Shown: positions 16,601 through 25,636, numbered from the stretch's first letter. The stretch is DNA of 64,000 bases from Streptomyces sp. CC53 (GCF_001865245.1 NZ_MKXB01000189.1:79457-143456), one strand, 5' to 3'. Program-made: numbers and translations. Notes: a model not told the origin generated them from the sequence alone.

Positions 16601-18870
16601 ATCTGATTCGGCGGGACTCCGAGGCCAAGGCCGAGTTCGAGTCGATGGCGGTCGCGGGGAATCCCGGCTCCGTCTCGGCGTGGTCTGGCCTCGCGGCCCA
16701 GGCCCTCGCTAGGGCCGGCCTCGCCCCTGGCCAGCTTCCCCGGTTCCTCGCCCTGATGGCTGCGGAGTCCGGCGGTAACCCGAACGCGATCAACAACTGG
16801 GACATCAACGCCCGCAACGGCGTCCCGTCCCAGGGCTTGATGCAGGTGATTCCGCCGACGTTCGCCGCCTATCGGGACCCTTCCCTGTCTAATAACATCT
16901 TGGATCCCCTCGCCAACATGACCGCGGCTGCCCGCTACATCAGGTCGCGGTACGGCGGCCAGGTGCCCGGTTCTCCGTACGCCAACGGGACTCCGGGTGC
17001 GACCAGGGGGCCGCATCTCGTGGGTGAGAACGGTCCCGAGATGGTGAACTTCCGGGGCGGGGAGACGGTGATGTCCGCCGTCGATACCCGAAGGGCTCTT
17101 GGCAGCACGCGCGTCGGGGGAGGTGCGGCGGCTGGGGGTTCGGGCAGTATCGAGGATCTCCTCGCGATGTTCCCGGAGATCCAGAAGCACGTCGAAGACC
17201 TTGTGCCGCAGTGGCACGAGGCGATGCGTGCACGCACGGCCGAGACCTGGGCCGCGATGTCGGCGCAGCAGATCACGTCCTGGGAGGGGATGAAGGCATC
17301 CGTCTTCTTCCCGTTCCGCGATGAGATGACCGTGCAGATGCCTCTCCACCTGGAGGCCATGCGTCTGGCCAACTTCACCAAGTGGACCCAGATGGGCGCC
17401 GACAGCCTGGCCCAGTGGGAGCTGATGCGCACCGGGGTGTTCGTGCCGGCCATGGATCACATGACGGTGCAGATGCCGACGTGGGCTGCGCAGATGCAGG
17501 CGGCTGTCTCGGCGGCCTTCGCCGGCATGCTGGAGTCCGTCCAGGGCTCTTGGGCCGGCATGCAGGAGGCCACCCGCGGGCCGGTCAACTGGATCATCAG
17601 CAACAGCTACGGCAACGGCATCCGCCGGCTGTGGAACGAGGTCGCCGCGGTCATCTTCGACGGCGGTGGGCGCACGCTCCCGGCCGTGTCCACCCTCGCC
17701 ACGGGTGGCCGGGTCGCCGGGCGCGGCACACGCACCTCTGACTCCAACCTCGCTCTTCTCTCCCGAGGGGAGCATGTGTGGAGCGCCAGGGAGGTTGCCG
17801 CGGCGGGTGGCCACCATGCAGTCGAGGCGCTTCGTGCCCGTGCTCGTGGCGGGCATCTGCCGGGCCTCGCGCTCGGCGGCTGGCTCACGAACGCCGGCGC
17901 GGTCTCGGGCAGCAGTCCGGCCGGCGTCCCGGTCAGCACCCCGCTGGTCCGGGGCTGGCTCGGCGACGACGTCATTCCGGTCCTGGAGAACATCGACGCC
18001 GCGGCCCGGAACGCCTTGGGCGGCTCCGCCTTCCGGCGCCTGGCCGCTCTCGGAGACGTCCTTCGACCGGTCGACTGGATGAAGCAGTACATCGAGCTCG
18101 ACGACGAGCTGAACCGGGTGTTCATCGGCACGGGCCCTCCGTGGGTTCCGGGCGTCTCCGATGTCCGGACCAGCTGGGGCGGCGTGGCGGTGAACCAGCG
18201 TACGGCGCAGATGCTGAACATGGCTCTCGCGCTCGGCGCCAGTTTCAGCGCGACGCAGGGCTCGTGGAGCACCAGCGTTGCGGCGTCGGCCGGCACGCAT
18301 GCCGGCGGCGGTGTCGTGGACCTGGTCCCGGCGAACAACACCAACGTCGCCGCGCTGCGGGCGGTCGGGTTCGCTGCATGGAACCGCGGTGCGGCGTGGG
18401 GCTCCCCCTCGTTCGCCCCGCACATCCATGCGGTCGCGATCGGCGACCCGACGGCATCCCCTGCGGCCCAGGCCCAGGTGGCGTCGTTCTTCGCCGGCGG
18501 CAACGGCTTGGCCAACGGCGGCCCGGACAACTTCGCCGGCGGGCTCTCGTTCGCTGGTCTGGCCAGCGGCGAGAAGCCGACCGGCCAGTTGCTGGCGCTG
18601 ATCGAGCAGATGCGCGGGCCTGGCACGCCGGTCGATCCGGCGGACATCGACCAGTTCCGTCCGATCTCGTTCGACAGCGGGGGCATGCTGGAGCCGGGCT
18701 ACACCCTGGCCTACAACGGCACCGGCAAGCCGGAACCCGTTGGTGAAACGGGCAAGGAGGTGCACATCCACATCCACGGAAATGTGTACACGAAATCGGC
18801 TGCCGAGTTCGAGGACATGCTCGCTGGTGCGATGCAGAACCTCAAGCGTAAGAACCGCTTGCCGCGATGA
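13660..18870 (+). CDS. Tape measure protein with lytic transglycosylase and M15-like domains
   Basis: The product is 1736 residues, setting a tail of roughly 250 nm if the usual 1.5 A per residue applies. The N-terminus is helical with a Lys/Glu coiled coil (about residues 110-165). Several hydrophobic segments lie around 330-485. Four 44-residue Trp-rich repeats occupy 529-704. A soluble lytic transglycosylase-like domain follows at about 1005-1105 (catalytic Glu in AAESGG, then SQGLMQVIPPTF). A D,D-peptidase-fold domain sits near 1510-1600 (AGTHAGGGVVD and HIHAV, likely zinc ligands). GTG 13660 is preceded by GAAGGGGG. Both wall-active domains suggest local murein opening during DNA entry. 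Confidence 0.92.
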   Translation: MPVTNLGFNIVSAYNGRGVRQAQRDIRSLNSQIIRVSNITQGVSTIGIGALRGVAVATAPALLTLTRAATSSVASITAMGVAAGSVGGIFAGAMTGAIKRTIEMRDSTGALRGEVDKAKAALDKEKAALAGLKPGSQAYKNQLDRIKEAQAAVTEAQNEYNASLKRMTPSQNAFLKSLDLTTTAWNKFIVATQDKTLTVASQTLTGVAGAIGKMKPVVDAIFPAVQRVSQAFQKWATGSGMDRFIQVLLDRGVPALDALLRAGRSVMTVLGAGFRAFAPLGASMANSIMRGAAAMAAWAQDGGFLRFIERVRQDAPQVREFLRALRDGLSQLLQAIRELGPLALGLSTALLRIIASTPIPVLQAIILSYTAWKTALLGLIVVKGLFIGVMGLARAAVFAYSLAQILLTGSTRLLGASTMALSVQLLVMQARMLIIAAATKVWAAAQWLLNIAMRANPIILIVSLIATLVAGIIWVATQTRFFQTVWSAVWNTVKAVADFIWSALQFGFRAMVTFFVIVWQTVSGALVAAWNVVWNLMRVAAQVVWTVLQAAWNVFINTLLTIWNAVSTALAAAWNAVWNGIRVAAQAIWTVLQAAWNIFINTLLTIWNVVSTALVTAWNFVWNVISTAAQGIWTILQAAWNVFINTLLTIWNTVSAALRAAWDLVWTGIQTAAETVWNFLTAAWETFTNTLQSIWDGFKDGFMSAIEAVWKSIRSTAESVWRSIGEVIEGAINGIIGIINRIIGAWNRITGAVGLDSLNIPTIPTVSINFAYGGIVGEAPGFAKGGTVAMHRRGGVLPGYSPGRDTVPAMLSRGEGVLVPEAVRGLGPNFVHWANRHFSRGRAGKNVAYPGYAVGGIAGIEAWQRVGGDVGWAFLQGGGVVTGDDDTPRPNIGQGAFFSSDPNRRERSPSFGGVAGIGSPEAPEGPISGFVTNVLGFLGEAAIRAAFSFATRLLDGFSMAGNFGKILVAGTKKILNAMIDDLIRRDSEAKAEFESMAVAGNPGSVSAWSGLAAQALARAGLAPGQLPRFLALMAAESGGNPNAINNWDINARNGVPSQGLMQVIPPTFAAYRDPSLSNNILDPLANMTAAARYIRSRYGGQVPGSPYANGTPGATRGPHLVGENGPEMVNFRGGETVMSAVDTRRALGSTRVGGGAAAGGSGSIEDLLAMFPEIQKHVEDLVPQWHEAMRARTAETWAAMSAQQITSWEGMKASVFFPFRDEMTVQMPLHLEAMRLANFTKWTQMGADSLAQWELMRTGVFVPAMDHMTVQMPTWAAQMQAAVSAAFAGMLESVQGSWAGMQEATRGPVNWIISNSYGNGIRRLWNEVAAVIFDGGGRTLPAVSTLATGGRVAGRGTRTSDSNLALLSRGEHVWSAREVAAAGGHHAVEALRARARGGHLPGLALGGWLTNAGAVSGSSPAGVPVSTPLVRGWLGDDVIPVLENIDAAARNALGGSAFRRLAALGDVLRPVDWMKQYIELDDELNRVFIGTGPPWVPGVSDVRTSWGGVAVNQRTAQMLNMALALGASFSATQGSWSTSVAASAGTHAGGGVVDLVPANNTNVAALRAVGFAAWNRGAAWGSPSFAPHIHAVAIGDPTASPAAQAQVASFFAGGNGLANGGPDNFAGGLSFAGLASGEKPTGQLLALIEQMRGPGTPVDPADIDQFRPISFDSGGMLEPGYTLAYNGTGKPEPVGETGKEVHIHIHGNVYTKSAAEFEDMLAGAMQNLKRKNRLPR
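15244..15771 (+). repeat. Four tandem 132-bp repeats in the tape measure gene
   Basis: Units start at 15244, 15376, 15508 and 15640, each encoding 44 residues with the consensus AWN-VW, AAQ-(I/V)WT, QAAWN-FINT and LLTIWN. The first three are close copies; the fourth is diverged (AWDLVWTGIQ). Trp is strongly over-represented. Confidence 0.9.
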
Positions 18871-18888
18871 GGCGAAGGGAGCTTCCTG

Positions 18889-21800
18889 ATGAGCATCACC
18901 CAGGTAGGAAGCTCCACCAGCGGGGTTGAGCCGGCTAGTACATCGGTTAGCGCTGACAGGCCGACCGGAGTACAGGAAGGTAACATCCTGATCGCGACCT
19001 TCCAGGCTAATGATCAGGATGCTACCTTCCCGTCCGGGTTTACAGAGTTTGTAGACGAGCTGACCGGGGTTTTCAGGCTCCAGATGGCCTGGAAGAAGGC
19101 GACATCTTCGGAGCCGTCGAGTTACTCGGTTTCGGTGGGCGCTTCAGCGCCCCTGGTTTTGAGTATTCAGGCGTGGGCCGGGGCCGATGCGGTAAGCCCC
19201 ACCTATGCGGCGAGCCGGGCCGTTGCCTCGGATGCCACAGACCAGTCTGAGCCGTTCAGTACTCCGACGATCACCAACAACAACGTCGGCCGTGGCCGGA
19301 AGCTGTACCTTCGGGCCTGCCGGTCGACGAGCTCTATCATCACGTACACCACGGCTGTGTCCGGTGTCACAGAGGTCGAAGACGTCGGTGTCTTCTCCGG
19401 CGGCACCGTTCGCTACTCCCACGGGCTGTACAAGGACAACAACGACCTGGACCACGATGCCCGCGGCAGCCAGTCCGGGATCGGTATCACCGCGAGTGAT
19501 ACCGAAACCAACAACATCGTTGTCACCTACATCCTGACGTCGCAGATCAACGCCGGGCACGCCGCGGTCACAGCGACGGGCAACGCGCCCCGTGCAGGCG
19601 TCGGGGCAAAGGCCACCGCCGCTACGGCTACCGCCACGGCGAACGACGCCCTGGTCGTCACGGAGACCGTCGAGGCGCCCGCTGAGCCTGGGGCTGTCGC
19701 CGCTACCGCCAACGATGCGACCGCGGGGCTGGTCGAGTTCCCCCGGACCGCCTCCTACCAGATCTTCATCGACTGGGACAACGACGGAGGGCTCCAGCTC
19801 GGGGAGTTCGAGGCGACAACCGAAGGGTGGATCGGCTTCGGGAGCATCGCGCCGACGCTGACGGTCTCCGACACCCGGGCGAAGTCCGGGAACAAGTCGC
19901 TGCGCATCGACTTCCGAACCTTCAACCCGTTCCAGTTCGGTGTGGCCGGCTCCGGCTTCGACCAGGGCGGCTTCGGCGGGGACCAGTTCGACCCCCCGGA
20001 ACTGCCGATCAAGTTCGACCAGGCCGGGCAGGGCTTCGACGACGGGCGGTTCGCCGCGTTCAAGGACCAGACGGCCCCCGACCCGGCCGAGCCCGCCTTC
20101 CAGTCACCCGGCATCGAGCGGCCCTTCACCGGTTTGTTCGTGGGGCGCGTCTACGAACTGGTGGCGTGGGTGTTCGTGCCCACCGGCAGCCCCGCGGTCC
20201 GCGTGGGCGTTCGCGGCATCGGCACGTCCGCCGCCTCCTCAACGAATGACGCCTGGGAGCGGCTGTCGTTCAGCTTCGCCGCCACCTCCACGGACCACGT
20301 CCTGGAGCTGACGACCGACGAGGACAACCCCGCCTCCGCCCCTGTCTGGGCGGACCTGTTCCAGGTTCTCGGCCCCGGAGAGGACGTATCGCACCGCGTG
20401 CTCGGTCTGCGGCAGGCGCTCGCCTTCTCGGCAGGCCGGGACACCGCGCGCTCCCTCGCGGCCATCAAGCCCGGGGAAACCCGCATGGTCTTGGACAACG
20501 AGTCGGGCGACTACTCTCCGGACAATCCCGGGTCGCTGCTGGCGAGCTTCCTTGGCCCCGGCCGGCCGGTACTGATCCGCGCGGAGCACGGGAACCGGAT
20601 CTACAACCTGTTCCGCGGCTACCTGGACAGCTACGACCTGTCCCCGAACCCGGACAGCCGCAGCGTCGAGCTCGGTGCCCTGGACCTCCTGGGTGTCCTC
20701 GCGGACGCCGAGATGTCCACCCAGCTCTACTCCTCGCTGCGCACGGGAGCCGCGGTCAATGCCCTCCTGGACGAGATCGGCTGGCCCTCGTCGCTACGCG
20801 ACATCGACCCGGGAGCCACGACCATCCAGTGGTGGTGGGAAGAGGGCACGACCGGGCTGGAGGCCCTCGCGAAGATCGTGGACTCCGAAGGCCCGCCGGC
20901 TATCGCGTACGTGGACACGTCCGGGAACCTCGTGTTTCGGGACCGGCACCACAGGATGACGCGGGCCGAGTCCACGGCCATCCAGGCGACGATCAGGGAC
21001 GGCCACGAAGAGCCGATGTTCTCGCCGCCGCTGAACTACGACATCGGATGGCGCGACCTGATCAACGACGTGGTCATCGACGTGACGGAACGCCGCCCGG
21101 ATGTGGAGCAGCGGGTCTGGTCGACGCAGGACCGCTTCGTGATCGAGCCGGGAGGGACTCGGGAGTTCATCGTCAAGCCATCGGATCCCTTCCTCAACGC
21201 GCAGGTTCCGGTGGGGCAGGCGTTCAACGTGGACGGTTACGAGGTCGAGCCTGATTTCGTGATCGAATCTGGTTCTGTCGGTGAGGTCACTCTGTCCCGT
21301 ACATCGGGCCAGTCCACGAAGATCATCGTCAAGTCTGACTCGGGTGTACCGACGGTTATCCAGGGGATGGCTCTCCGGGCTTCTCCGGTGACGGTCCACC
21401 TGGAGCAGCAGGTGCGCAGGGCCGACACCGACTCTCAGGCGCAGCACGGCGTGAAGTCGCTCCAGGAGGAGGCGCCGTGGGTGACGGTGAACGACGCTGA
21501 GGCGATCTCCGAACTGATCATTGGGAACCGCTCACAGCGGCTTCCGGTCGTCCAGATCAGGATCACCAACGGAAACGCCCAGCGGATGGCGCACATCCTT
21601 CAAAGGCGCCTGTCTGACCGCATCCACATTGTGGAGATGCTCCAGTCGTTCATGGACCACGACTTCTTCATTGAGCAGATCTCTCACGAGATCGCCCAAG
21701 TCGGCTATGACCACAGCGTGGTTCTCGGTTGTGAGCGGGCCCGCGAGCAGGTGTTCAAGGCAACGGAGGATGAGACGGAGCCGCCGCCGGCCTTCATGTT

Positions 21801-21921
21801 CGATGTCGACGGCCAGGGGTTCGACGATGGCTATTTCGAGCCCGGCGACGGCTTCCAGCTCGCGGAGACCGTGTTCAAGCTGGGCTCCTCGCAGCTGGAC
21901 GTAGACGGACTGGGCTACTAG
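18889..21921 (+). CDS. Tail hub / minor tail protein (1010 aa) with embedded beta modules
   Basis: The gene directly follows the tape measure, with GAAGGGA before ATG 18889. Residues 1 to about 215 resemble the N-terminal domain of the 926-residue repeat protein at 7372; residues 220-285 are a short copy of the same Ala-rich linker (AGHAAV, ATANDA twice). Residues about 290-510 look like a carbohydrate-binding jelly roll. The rest (LDNESGDYSPDNPGS, LFRGYLDSY, YVDTSGNLVFRDRHHR) matches actinophage tail-hub proteins. A motif FD..GQGFDDG.F occurs both near residue 380 and near the C-terminus. It probably forms the tail tip and contacts the cell surface. Confidence 0.8.
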   Translation: MSITQVGSSTSGVEPASTSVSADRPTGVQEGNILIATFQANDQDATFPSGFTEFVDELTGVFRLQMAWKKATSSEPSSYSVSVGASAPLVLSIQAWAGADAVSPTYAASRAVASDATDQSEPFSTPTITNNNVGRGRKLYLRACRSTSSIITYTTAVSGVTEVEDVGVFSGGTVRYSHGLYKDNNDLDHDARGSQSGIGITASDTETNNIVVTYILTSQINAGHAAVTATGNAPRAGVGAKATAATATATANDALVVTETVEAPAEPGAVAATANDATAGLVEFPRTASYQIFIDWDNDGGLQLGEFEATTEGWIGFGSIAPTLTVSDTRAKSGNKSLRIDFRTFNPFQFGVAGSGFDQGGFGGDQFDPPELPIKFDQAGQGFDDGRFAAFKDQTAPDPAEPAFQSPGIERPFTGLFVGRVYELVAWVFVPTGSPAVRVGVRGIGTSAASSTNDAWERLSFSFAATSTDHVLELTTDEDNPASAPVWADLFQVLGPGEDVSHRVLGLRQALAFSAGRDTARSLAAIKPGETRMVLDNESGDYSPDNPGSLLASFLGPGRPVLIRAEHGNRIYNLFRGYLDSYDLSPNPDSRSVELGALDLLGVLADAEMSTQLYSSLRTGAAVNALLDEIGWPSSLRDIDPGATTIQWWWEEGTTGLEALAKIVDSEGPPAIAYVDTSGNLVFRDRHHRMTRAESTAIQATIRDGHEEPMFSPPLNYDIGWRDLINDVVIDVTERRPDVEQRVWSTQDRFVIEPGGTREFIVKPSDPFLNAQVPVGQAFNVDGYEVEPDFVIESGSVGEVTLSRTSGQSTKIIVKSDSGVPTVIQGMALRASPVTVHLEQQVRRADTDSQAQHGVKSLQEEAPWVTVNDAEAISELIIGNRSQRLPVVQIRITNGNAQRMAHILQRRLSDRIHIVEMLQSFMDHDFFIEQISHEIAQVGYDHSVVLGCERAREQVFKATEDETEPPPAFMFDVDGQGFDDGYFEPGDGFQLAETVFKLGSSQLDVDGLGY

Positions 21922-21940
21922 AGGGCCTCGGCCCAAGGAT

Positions 21941-21984
21941 CCCGGCGCCCCTGCCTGATCAGAAGGCGGGGGCCGGGGTCTTTC
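21941..21984 (+). terminator. Terminator-like GC hairpin after the tail hub gene
   Basis: An imperfect stem pairs CCCGGCGCCCCTGCC (21941-21955) with GGCGGGGGCCGGG (21965-21977), followed by GTCTTTCC. It lies about 20 bases after the stop. Confidence 0.65.
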
Positions 21985-22011
21985 CATGTCCTCAATCAGG
22001 GAGGAACCCGC

Positions 22012-22329
22012 ATGCATTTGATCACAGGCAGGGCTCGGGCACGTATGTACTGGGGCAACTGGATCGCCGATTGTCCCGGCAACTGCGGGTGCGCCCTGCG
22101 GCTCAAGCCGGCTCAGGCGTCGTTCCCTTGCCCGGAGTGCAAGCTCATCAGCGAGGTGGAGTGGCCGAGTAACGCCGACGAGATCTACCAGGTTCTGCTG
22201 AAGCGGCCGGCGCCGAGGAATCGGAACTGGTTCCCGGCCGGGCACGAGCTGGCCCTGCGTGCGGGCTGCCCGCACGGGCAGTCCGTAGCCGACCTGGAGG
22301 CGGAGACCGCAGAGCACATGGAGGGGTGA
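22012..22329 (+). CDS. Cys-rich zinc-ribbon-like phage protein (105 aa)
   Basis: Cys residues occur as CPGNCGC (about residues 21-27) and CPEC (about 39-42), spaced as in a four-Cys zinc ribbon, plus another Cys in AGCPHG. The W-rich N-terminal segment MYWGNWIADC is distinctive. RBS is GGGAGGAA before ATG 22012. It precedes the seven-gene paralogue array. Function is unknown; a structural zinc site is inferred. Confidence 0.65.
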   Translation: MHLITGRARARMYWGNWIADCPGNCGCALRLKPAQASFPCPECKLISEVEWPSNADEIYQVLLKRPAPRNRNWFPAGHELALRAGCPHGQSVADLEAETAEHMEG

Positions 22330-22333
22330 CCCG

Positions 22334-22870
22334 ATGGCTTGGACGTCCCCCATGACGGCGGTCGCAAACGACGTCTTCACTGCCGCCCAGTTCAATACGC
22401 ACGTTCGCGACAATCTGCTGGAGACCGCGCCGGCGAAGGCGACGACCGACGGCGGGATGTTCTTCGCTACCGGGGCGAACGCCATCGCGGAGCGGGTGCC
22501 CACGACGGCGACGGTGGCGACGAGCGAGTCCACGACCAGCACCAGCTACACGGACCTGTCGACGGCCGGCCCGGCGGTGACCGTGACCACCGGCACCAGG
22601 GCGCTTGTGTTTATCAGTGCGGACGCACAGAACGACGCGGCAGGCAGCGATGCCCTGTATTCGTACGCGGTGTCCGGTAGTACTACGGTCGCCGCCGCCG
22701 ACTCCTTCGGATCGTTCCTTGAGTCGTCCGGGAGCAGGCGCCACCGCTGGACGGTGGCCAGCATGCAGACCGGTCTTACGGCAGGTTCCAATACGTTCAC
22801 GATGAAGTACCGGGTGTCTGCGAACACCGGCACGTTCCAGAATCGGAACATCGTCGTCGTGCCCATGTGA
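22334..22870 (+). CDS. Tail-fibre-like paralogue 1 of 7 (178 aa)
   Basis: First member of the tandem family. It begins MAWTSPMTAVANDVFTAAQF and continues NTHVRDNLLET, a helical signature common in phage tail-associated proteins. The C-terminal two thirds alternate Thr/Ser/Val and end in TGTFQNRNIVVVPM, suggesting a beta sandwich. ATG at 22334 is 4 bases after the previous stop, with GGAGGGGTGA as RBS inside that gene's end. Confidence 0.75.
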   Translation: MAWTSPMTAVANDVFTAAQFNTHVRDNLLETAPAKATTDGGMFFATGANAIAERVPTTATVATSESTTSTSYTDLSTAGPAVTVTTGTRALVFISADAQNDAAGSDALYSYAVSGSTTVAAADSFGSFLESSGSRRHRWTVASMQTGLTAGSNTFTMKYRVSANTGTFQNRNIVVVPM

Positions 22871-22883
22871 GGGGTGAGTCCTC

Positions 22884-23420
22884 ATGGCATGGACCGCCCC
22901 CATGACGGCTGTGATCGGGCAACCCTGGACGGCGGCCCAATTCAACCAGCACGTCCGGGACAACCTGCTGGAGACGATGCCCGGCAAGGCCACCGCCGCA
23001 AACCGGTTGTATGTCACGAGTACGACGAAGGCCATCGCGGAGCGCGCACCCGATTCCGCGTTCCTGGCGACGGCGGCAACAACCACGTCGACGTCGTACG
23101 TCACCCTGGGAACCGGGCCGGCCGTGACGGTGACCACCGGCTCCACCGCGGTGGTGTGGTTCGGCTGCCAGCTCAAGAACAGCTTGACCAACGCGCAGGC
23201 GATGGCAGCTGTGGCGATCTCCGGTGCGACGACCCGGGACGCGGCGGACGCAGACCGGCTTCTGATGTCGGGTGTGACCGCGGACAAGGACAACCGGTTC
23301 GGGGTGTGCCGGCGCTTCACCGGGCTCAGCCCCGGCAGCCAGACGTTCACCATGCAGTACCGGGTGTCCGCAGGCACAGGCACCTTCTCCCGGCGGGAAA
23401 TCGTCGTTCTGCCTTTGTGA
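22884..23420 (+). CDS. Tail-fibre-like paralogue 2 of 7 (178 aa)
   Basis: Starts MAWTAPMTAVIGQPWTAAQF. Compared with copy 1 the central loops differ most (TADKDNRFGVCRRF here), while the first 35 residues and the closing SAGTGTF..REIVVLPL are kept. ATG 22884 follows GAGGGGTGAG, which overlaps the previous stop. Confidence 0.75.
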   Translation: MAWTAPMTAVIGQPWTAAQFNQHVRDNLLETMPGKATAANRLYVTSTTKAIAERAPDSAFLATAATTTSTSYVTLGTGPAVTVTTGSTAVVWFGCQLKNSLTNAQAMAAVAISGATTRDAADADRLLMSGVTADKDNRFGVCRRFTGLSPGSQTFTMQYRVSAGTGTFSRREIVVLPL

Positions 23421-23428
23421 GGTGACAC

Positions 23429-23995
23429 GTGGCCTGGACGACCCCCATGACCGCCGTCGCTAACGCGACCATCACGGCGGCCGAGTGGAACACCCACGTT
23501 CGCGACAACCTGCTGGAGACCGAGCCTGCGAAGGCGGACGCTACGGATGTCTATCTGGTGTCGACAGGCGCGAACGTCCTGGCGAAGCGTGCGAGCGCCG
23601 GCGACCACATCGAGGCGCAGCAGGCCACGACCAGCACCAGCTACACGGACCTGTCGACGGCCGGCCCGGCGGTAACGGTGACCACTGGCACGAAGGCCAT
23701 CGTGTGGATCTCTTGCGCCATGAACCAGACCGTTACGGACGCCCTCATGGCGGCCTCGTTCGCAGTCTCCGGCGCCACCGCGGTGTCCGCCAGCGACGAC
23801 TGGGCGGTCATGACAAGCGGCGTCACCCGGAACCCGAACATGACGGGCAATCCTCGCGATAACCACAATCGGCGGGGTGTCGCCCGCATGGTGACGGGGC
23901 TCAACGCGGGATCCAACACCTTCACCATGAAGTACCGGGTCGGTTCTGGGACGGGCCACTTCCACAACCGGGAGATTGATGTTCTCCCTCTCTGA
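23429..23995 (+). CDS. Tail-fibre-like paralogue 3 of 7 (188 aa)
   Basis: Longest copy, with an extra basic loop near residue 135 (RNPNMTGNPRDNHNRRG). Starts with GTG 23429 behind GAGGTGA. It keeps MAWTTPMTAVAN, WNTHVRDNLLET and the final GTGHFHNREIDVLPL. The TSTSYTDLSTAGPAVTVTTG block is nearly identical to copy 1, which points to recent duplication or gene conversion. Confidence 0.75.
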   Translation: MAWTTPMTAVANATITAAEWNTHVRDNLLETEPAKADATDVYLVSTGANVLAKRASAGDHIEAQQATTSTSYTDLSTAGPAVTVTTGTKAIVWISCAMNQTVTDALMAASFAVSGATAVSASDDWAVMTSGVTRNPNMTGNPRDNHNRRGVARMVTGLNAGSNTFTMKYRVGSGTGHFHNREIDVLPL

Positions 23996-24015
23996 TTTGA
24001 GGGAGGTTGAAGCTG

Positions 24016-24558
24016 TTGGCTTGGTCTGCTCCCATCACCGCGGTTTCCGGAGAGTTGCTGACTGCCGCTGAGTACAACGCGTCAGTACGGGACAATCTTG
24101 CCGAATGCGCTCCCAACATCGCAACGCAAGAGGGGTCCATATTTCAGGCATCTGCTCCGAATCGGATTGTTGAGAGGCAGGTTGTCTCGCACCGCGTACC
24201 CGAAGAGGATTCGATCCCGACACAGCAGACGAGCTACGTCGAGATCCGCAATGCTGGTCCGTTCGTGACGGCAGTCACCGGGGCGAGCGCGCTGGTTTTC
24301 GTGACCTGCGAGATGGCGGGGAACACGAATACGCAGTGCTCGGCGAGCTTCGAGGTCTCGGGGTCGACGAGGATCTCCGCCTCGGACAAGTGGCGGGTCG
24401 TTCATGACGCGATGGAGAAGGATCACTTCAGCCGCTATTCGGTAGCGCGACGAGTCGAGCTGAATCCCGGGTCGAATACGTTCCGCATGAAATATCGGAC
24501 CGGTGGCCTTGGGCCTTTCCGGTTCAGGAATCGCGAGATCGTCGTCATACCGCTGTAG
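24016..24558 (+). CDS. Tail-fibre-like paralogue 4 of 7 (180 aa)
   Basis: Most diverged copy. The TTG at 24016 is chosen because it yields the family start LAWSAPITAV and lies 9 bases after GGGAGG; an upstream TTG at 24007 would add MKL. The YNASVRDNLAE helix is retained, while the TTSTSY block becomes QQTSYVEI. It ends GPFRFRNREIVVIPL. Confidence 0.72.
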   Translation: MAWSAPITAVSGELLTAAEYNASVRDNLAECAPNIATQEGSIFQASAPNRIVERQVVSHRVPEEDSIPTQQTSYVEIRNAGPFVTAVTGASALVFVTCEMAGNTNTQCSASFEVSGSTRISASDKWRVVHDAMEKDHFSRYSVARRVELNPGSNTFRMKYRTGGLGPFRFRNREIVVIPL

Positions 24559-24566
24559 GAGGTCTC

Positions 24567-25100
24567 ATGGCTTGGACAGCGCCCATGACGGCGGTCGCAA
24601 ATACCGCCTTCACCGCCGCCCAGTTCAATACGCACGTTCGCGACAACCTGTTGGAGACCGCTCCGGCGAAGGCCACGTCCGGGGGTGGTCGTTTCTTCGC
24701 CAGCAGCGACACGAACACCATCGTCGAGCGCAGGATCCATCAGGCCCAGGTGCTGACGTCGCAGTCGACGTCCAGTACGTCGTACACGAACCTGTCCACG
24801 TCCGGCCCGACCGTAACGCTCACCACCGGCACCCATGCGCTGGTGATCGTGTCGGCGCAGTTCAGCAACAATACGTCGGACAACTCGTGCTTCATGAGTC
24901 ATGAAGTGTCGGGGGCGACTTCGATTTCCCCGAATGACGACCGCTCTCTCAGGCTGCAAGGAACCCTTAACTACCAGGGGTCCCACGCGTTCCTTTGGAC
25001 GACGCTCAATGCCGGGTCGAACACATTCCAGGCTAAGTATCGAGTATTCAGCGGCACCGGTACCTGGCTGAACCGCCGCATTACGGTTATGGCGTTCTGA
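24567..25100 (+). CDS. Tail-fibre-like paralogue 5 of 7 (177 aa)
   Basis: The first 30 codons are almost identical to copy 1 at the DNA level (shared run around GCCCAGTTCAATACGCACGT), again indicating recent duplication. TAGGAGG overlapping the previous stop is the RBS for ATG 24567. The C-terminus is GTGTWLNRRITVMAF, with the final Leu replaced. Confidence 0.75.
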   Translation: MAWTAPMTAVANTAFTAAQFNTHVRDNLLETAPAKATSGGGRFFASSDTNTIVERRIHQAQVLTSQSTSSTSYTNLSTSGPTVTLTTGTHALVIVSAQFSNNTSDNSCFMSHEVSGATSISPNDDRSLRLQGTLNYQGSHAFLWTTLNAGSNTFQAKYRVFSGTGTWLNRRITVMAF

Positions 25101-25636
25101 TGGCTTGGACTGCACCGAAGACATGGGTCGCCGAGCAGGTTCTCACCGCCGCCGAACTCAACACACACCTCCGTGACAACCTGCTGGAGACAGCTCCCGC
25201 CAAGGCCACCACCGAGGGTTCTTACTTCGTGGTGAGCGACCTGAATCAGATCGCCGAGAGGAAGCCCGAGGTAGCTCGCGTCTCGGCCGGCGAGTCCACG
25301 AGTTCCACTTCCTACGTGGATCTGGCCACGACAGGGCCGGAGGTCACGGTGACGACCGGGTCCAGCGCGATTGTGCTGATCTACTCGCAGTTGCGGAACA
25401 CCGTCGAGGACTCGGGGTCGATGATGTCTTTCGCGATATCCGGGGCAACGTCCCGCAGTGCGCTGGACACCACCGCGATTCTGCACCGAGGCAACGCGAA
25501 TCAATCGCAGCGCTTCTCCGCGTTCGACATGATCACCGACCTGACTCCCGGCTCCAATACCTTCACCGCGAAGTACAGAGTGACCGCCGATACCGGGACC
25601 TTTGGGGATCGGATGATCGCGGTTTTTGCGCTCTGA
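25100..25636 (+). CDS. Tail-fibre-like paralogue 6 of 7 (178 aa)
   Basis: The ATG overlaps the previous stop (TGATG at 25098-25102), so its translation is probably coupled to copy 5. It begins MAWTAPKTWVAEQVLTAAEL and is more acidic than the others. The C-terminus TGTFGDRMIAVFAL keeps the family ending with Asp in place of Asn. Confidence 0.75.
   Translation: MAWTAPKTWVAEQVLTAAELNTHLRDNLLETAPAKATTEGSYFVVSDLNQIAERKPEVARVSAGESTSSTSYVDLATTGPEVTVTTGSSAIVLIYSQLRNTVEDSGSMMSFAISGATSRSALDTTAILHRGNANQSQRFSAFDMITDLTPGSNTFTAKYRVTADTGTFGDRMIAVFAL

Noticed and set aside
15358..18777. 1139-codon antisense frame in the tape measure gene
   Set aside because: Fully covered by a protein with clear tape-measure and enzyme domains.
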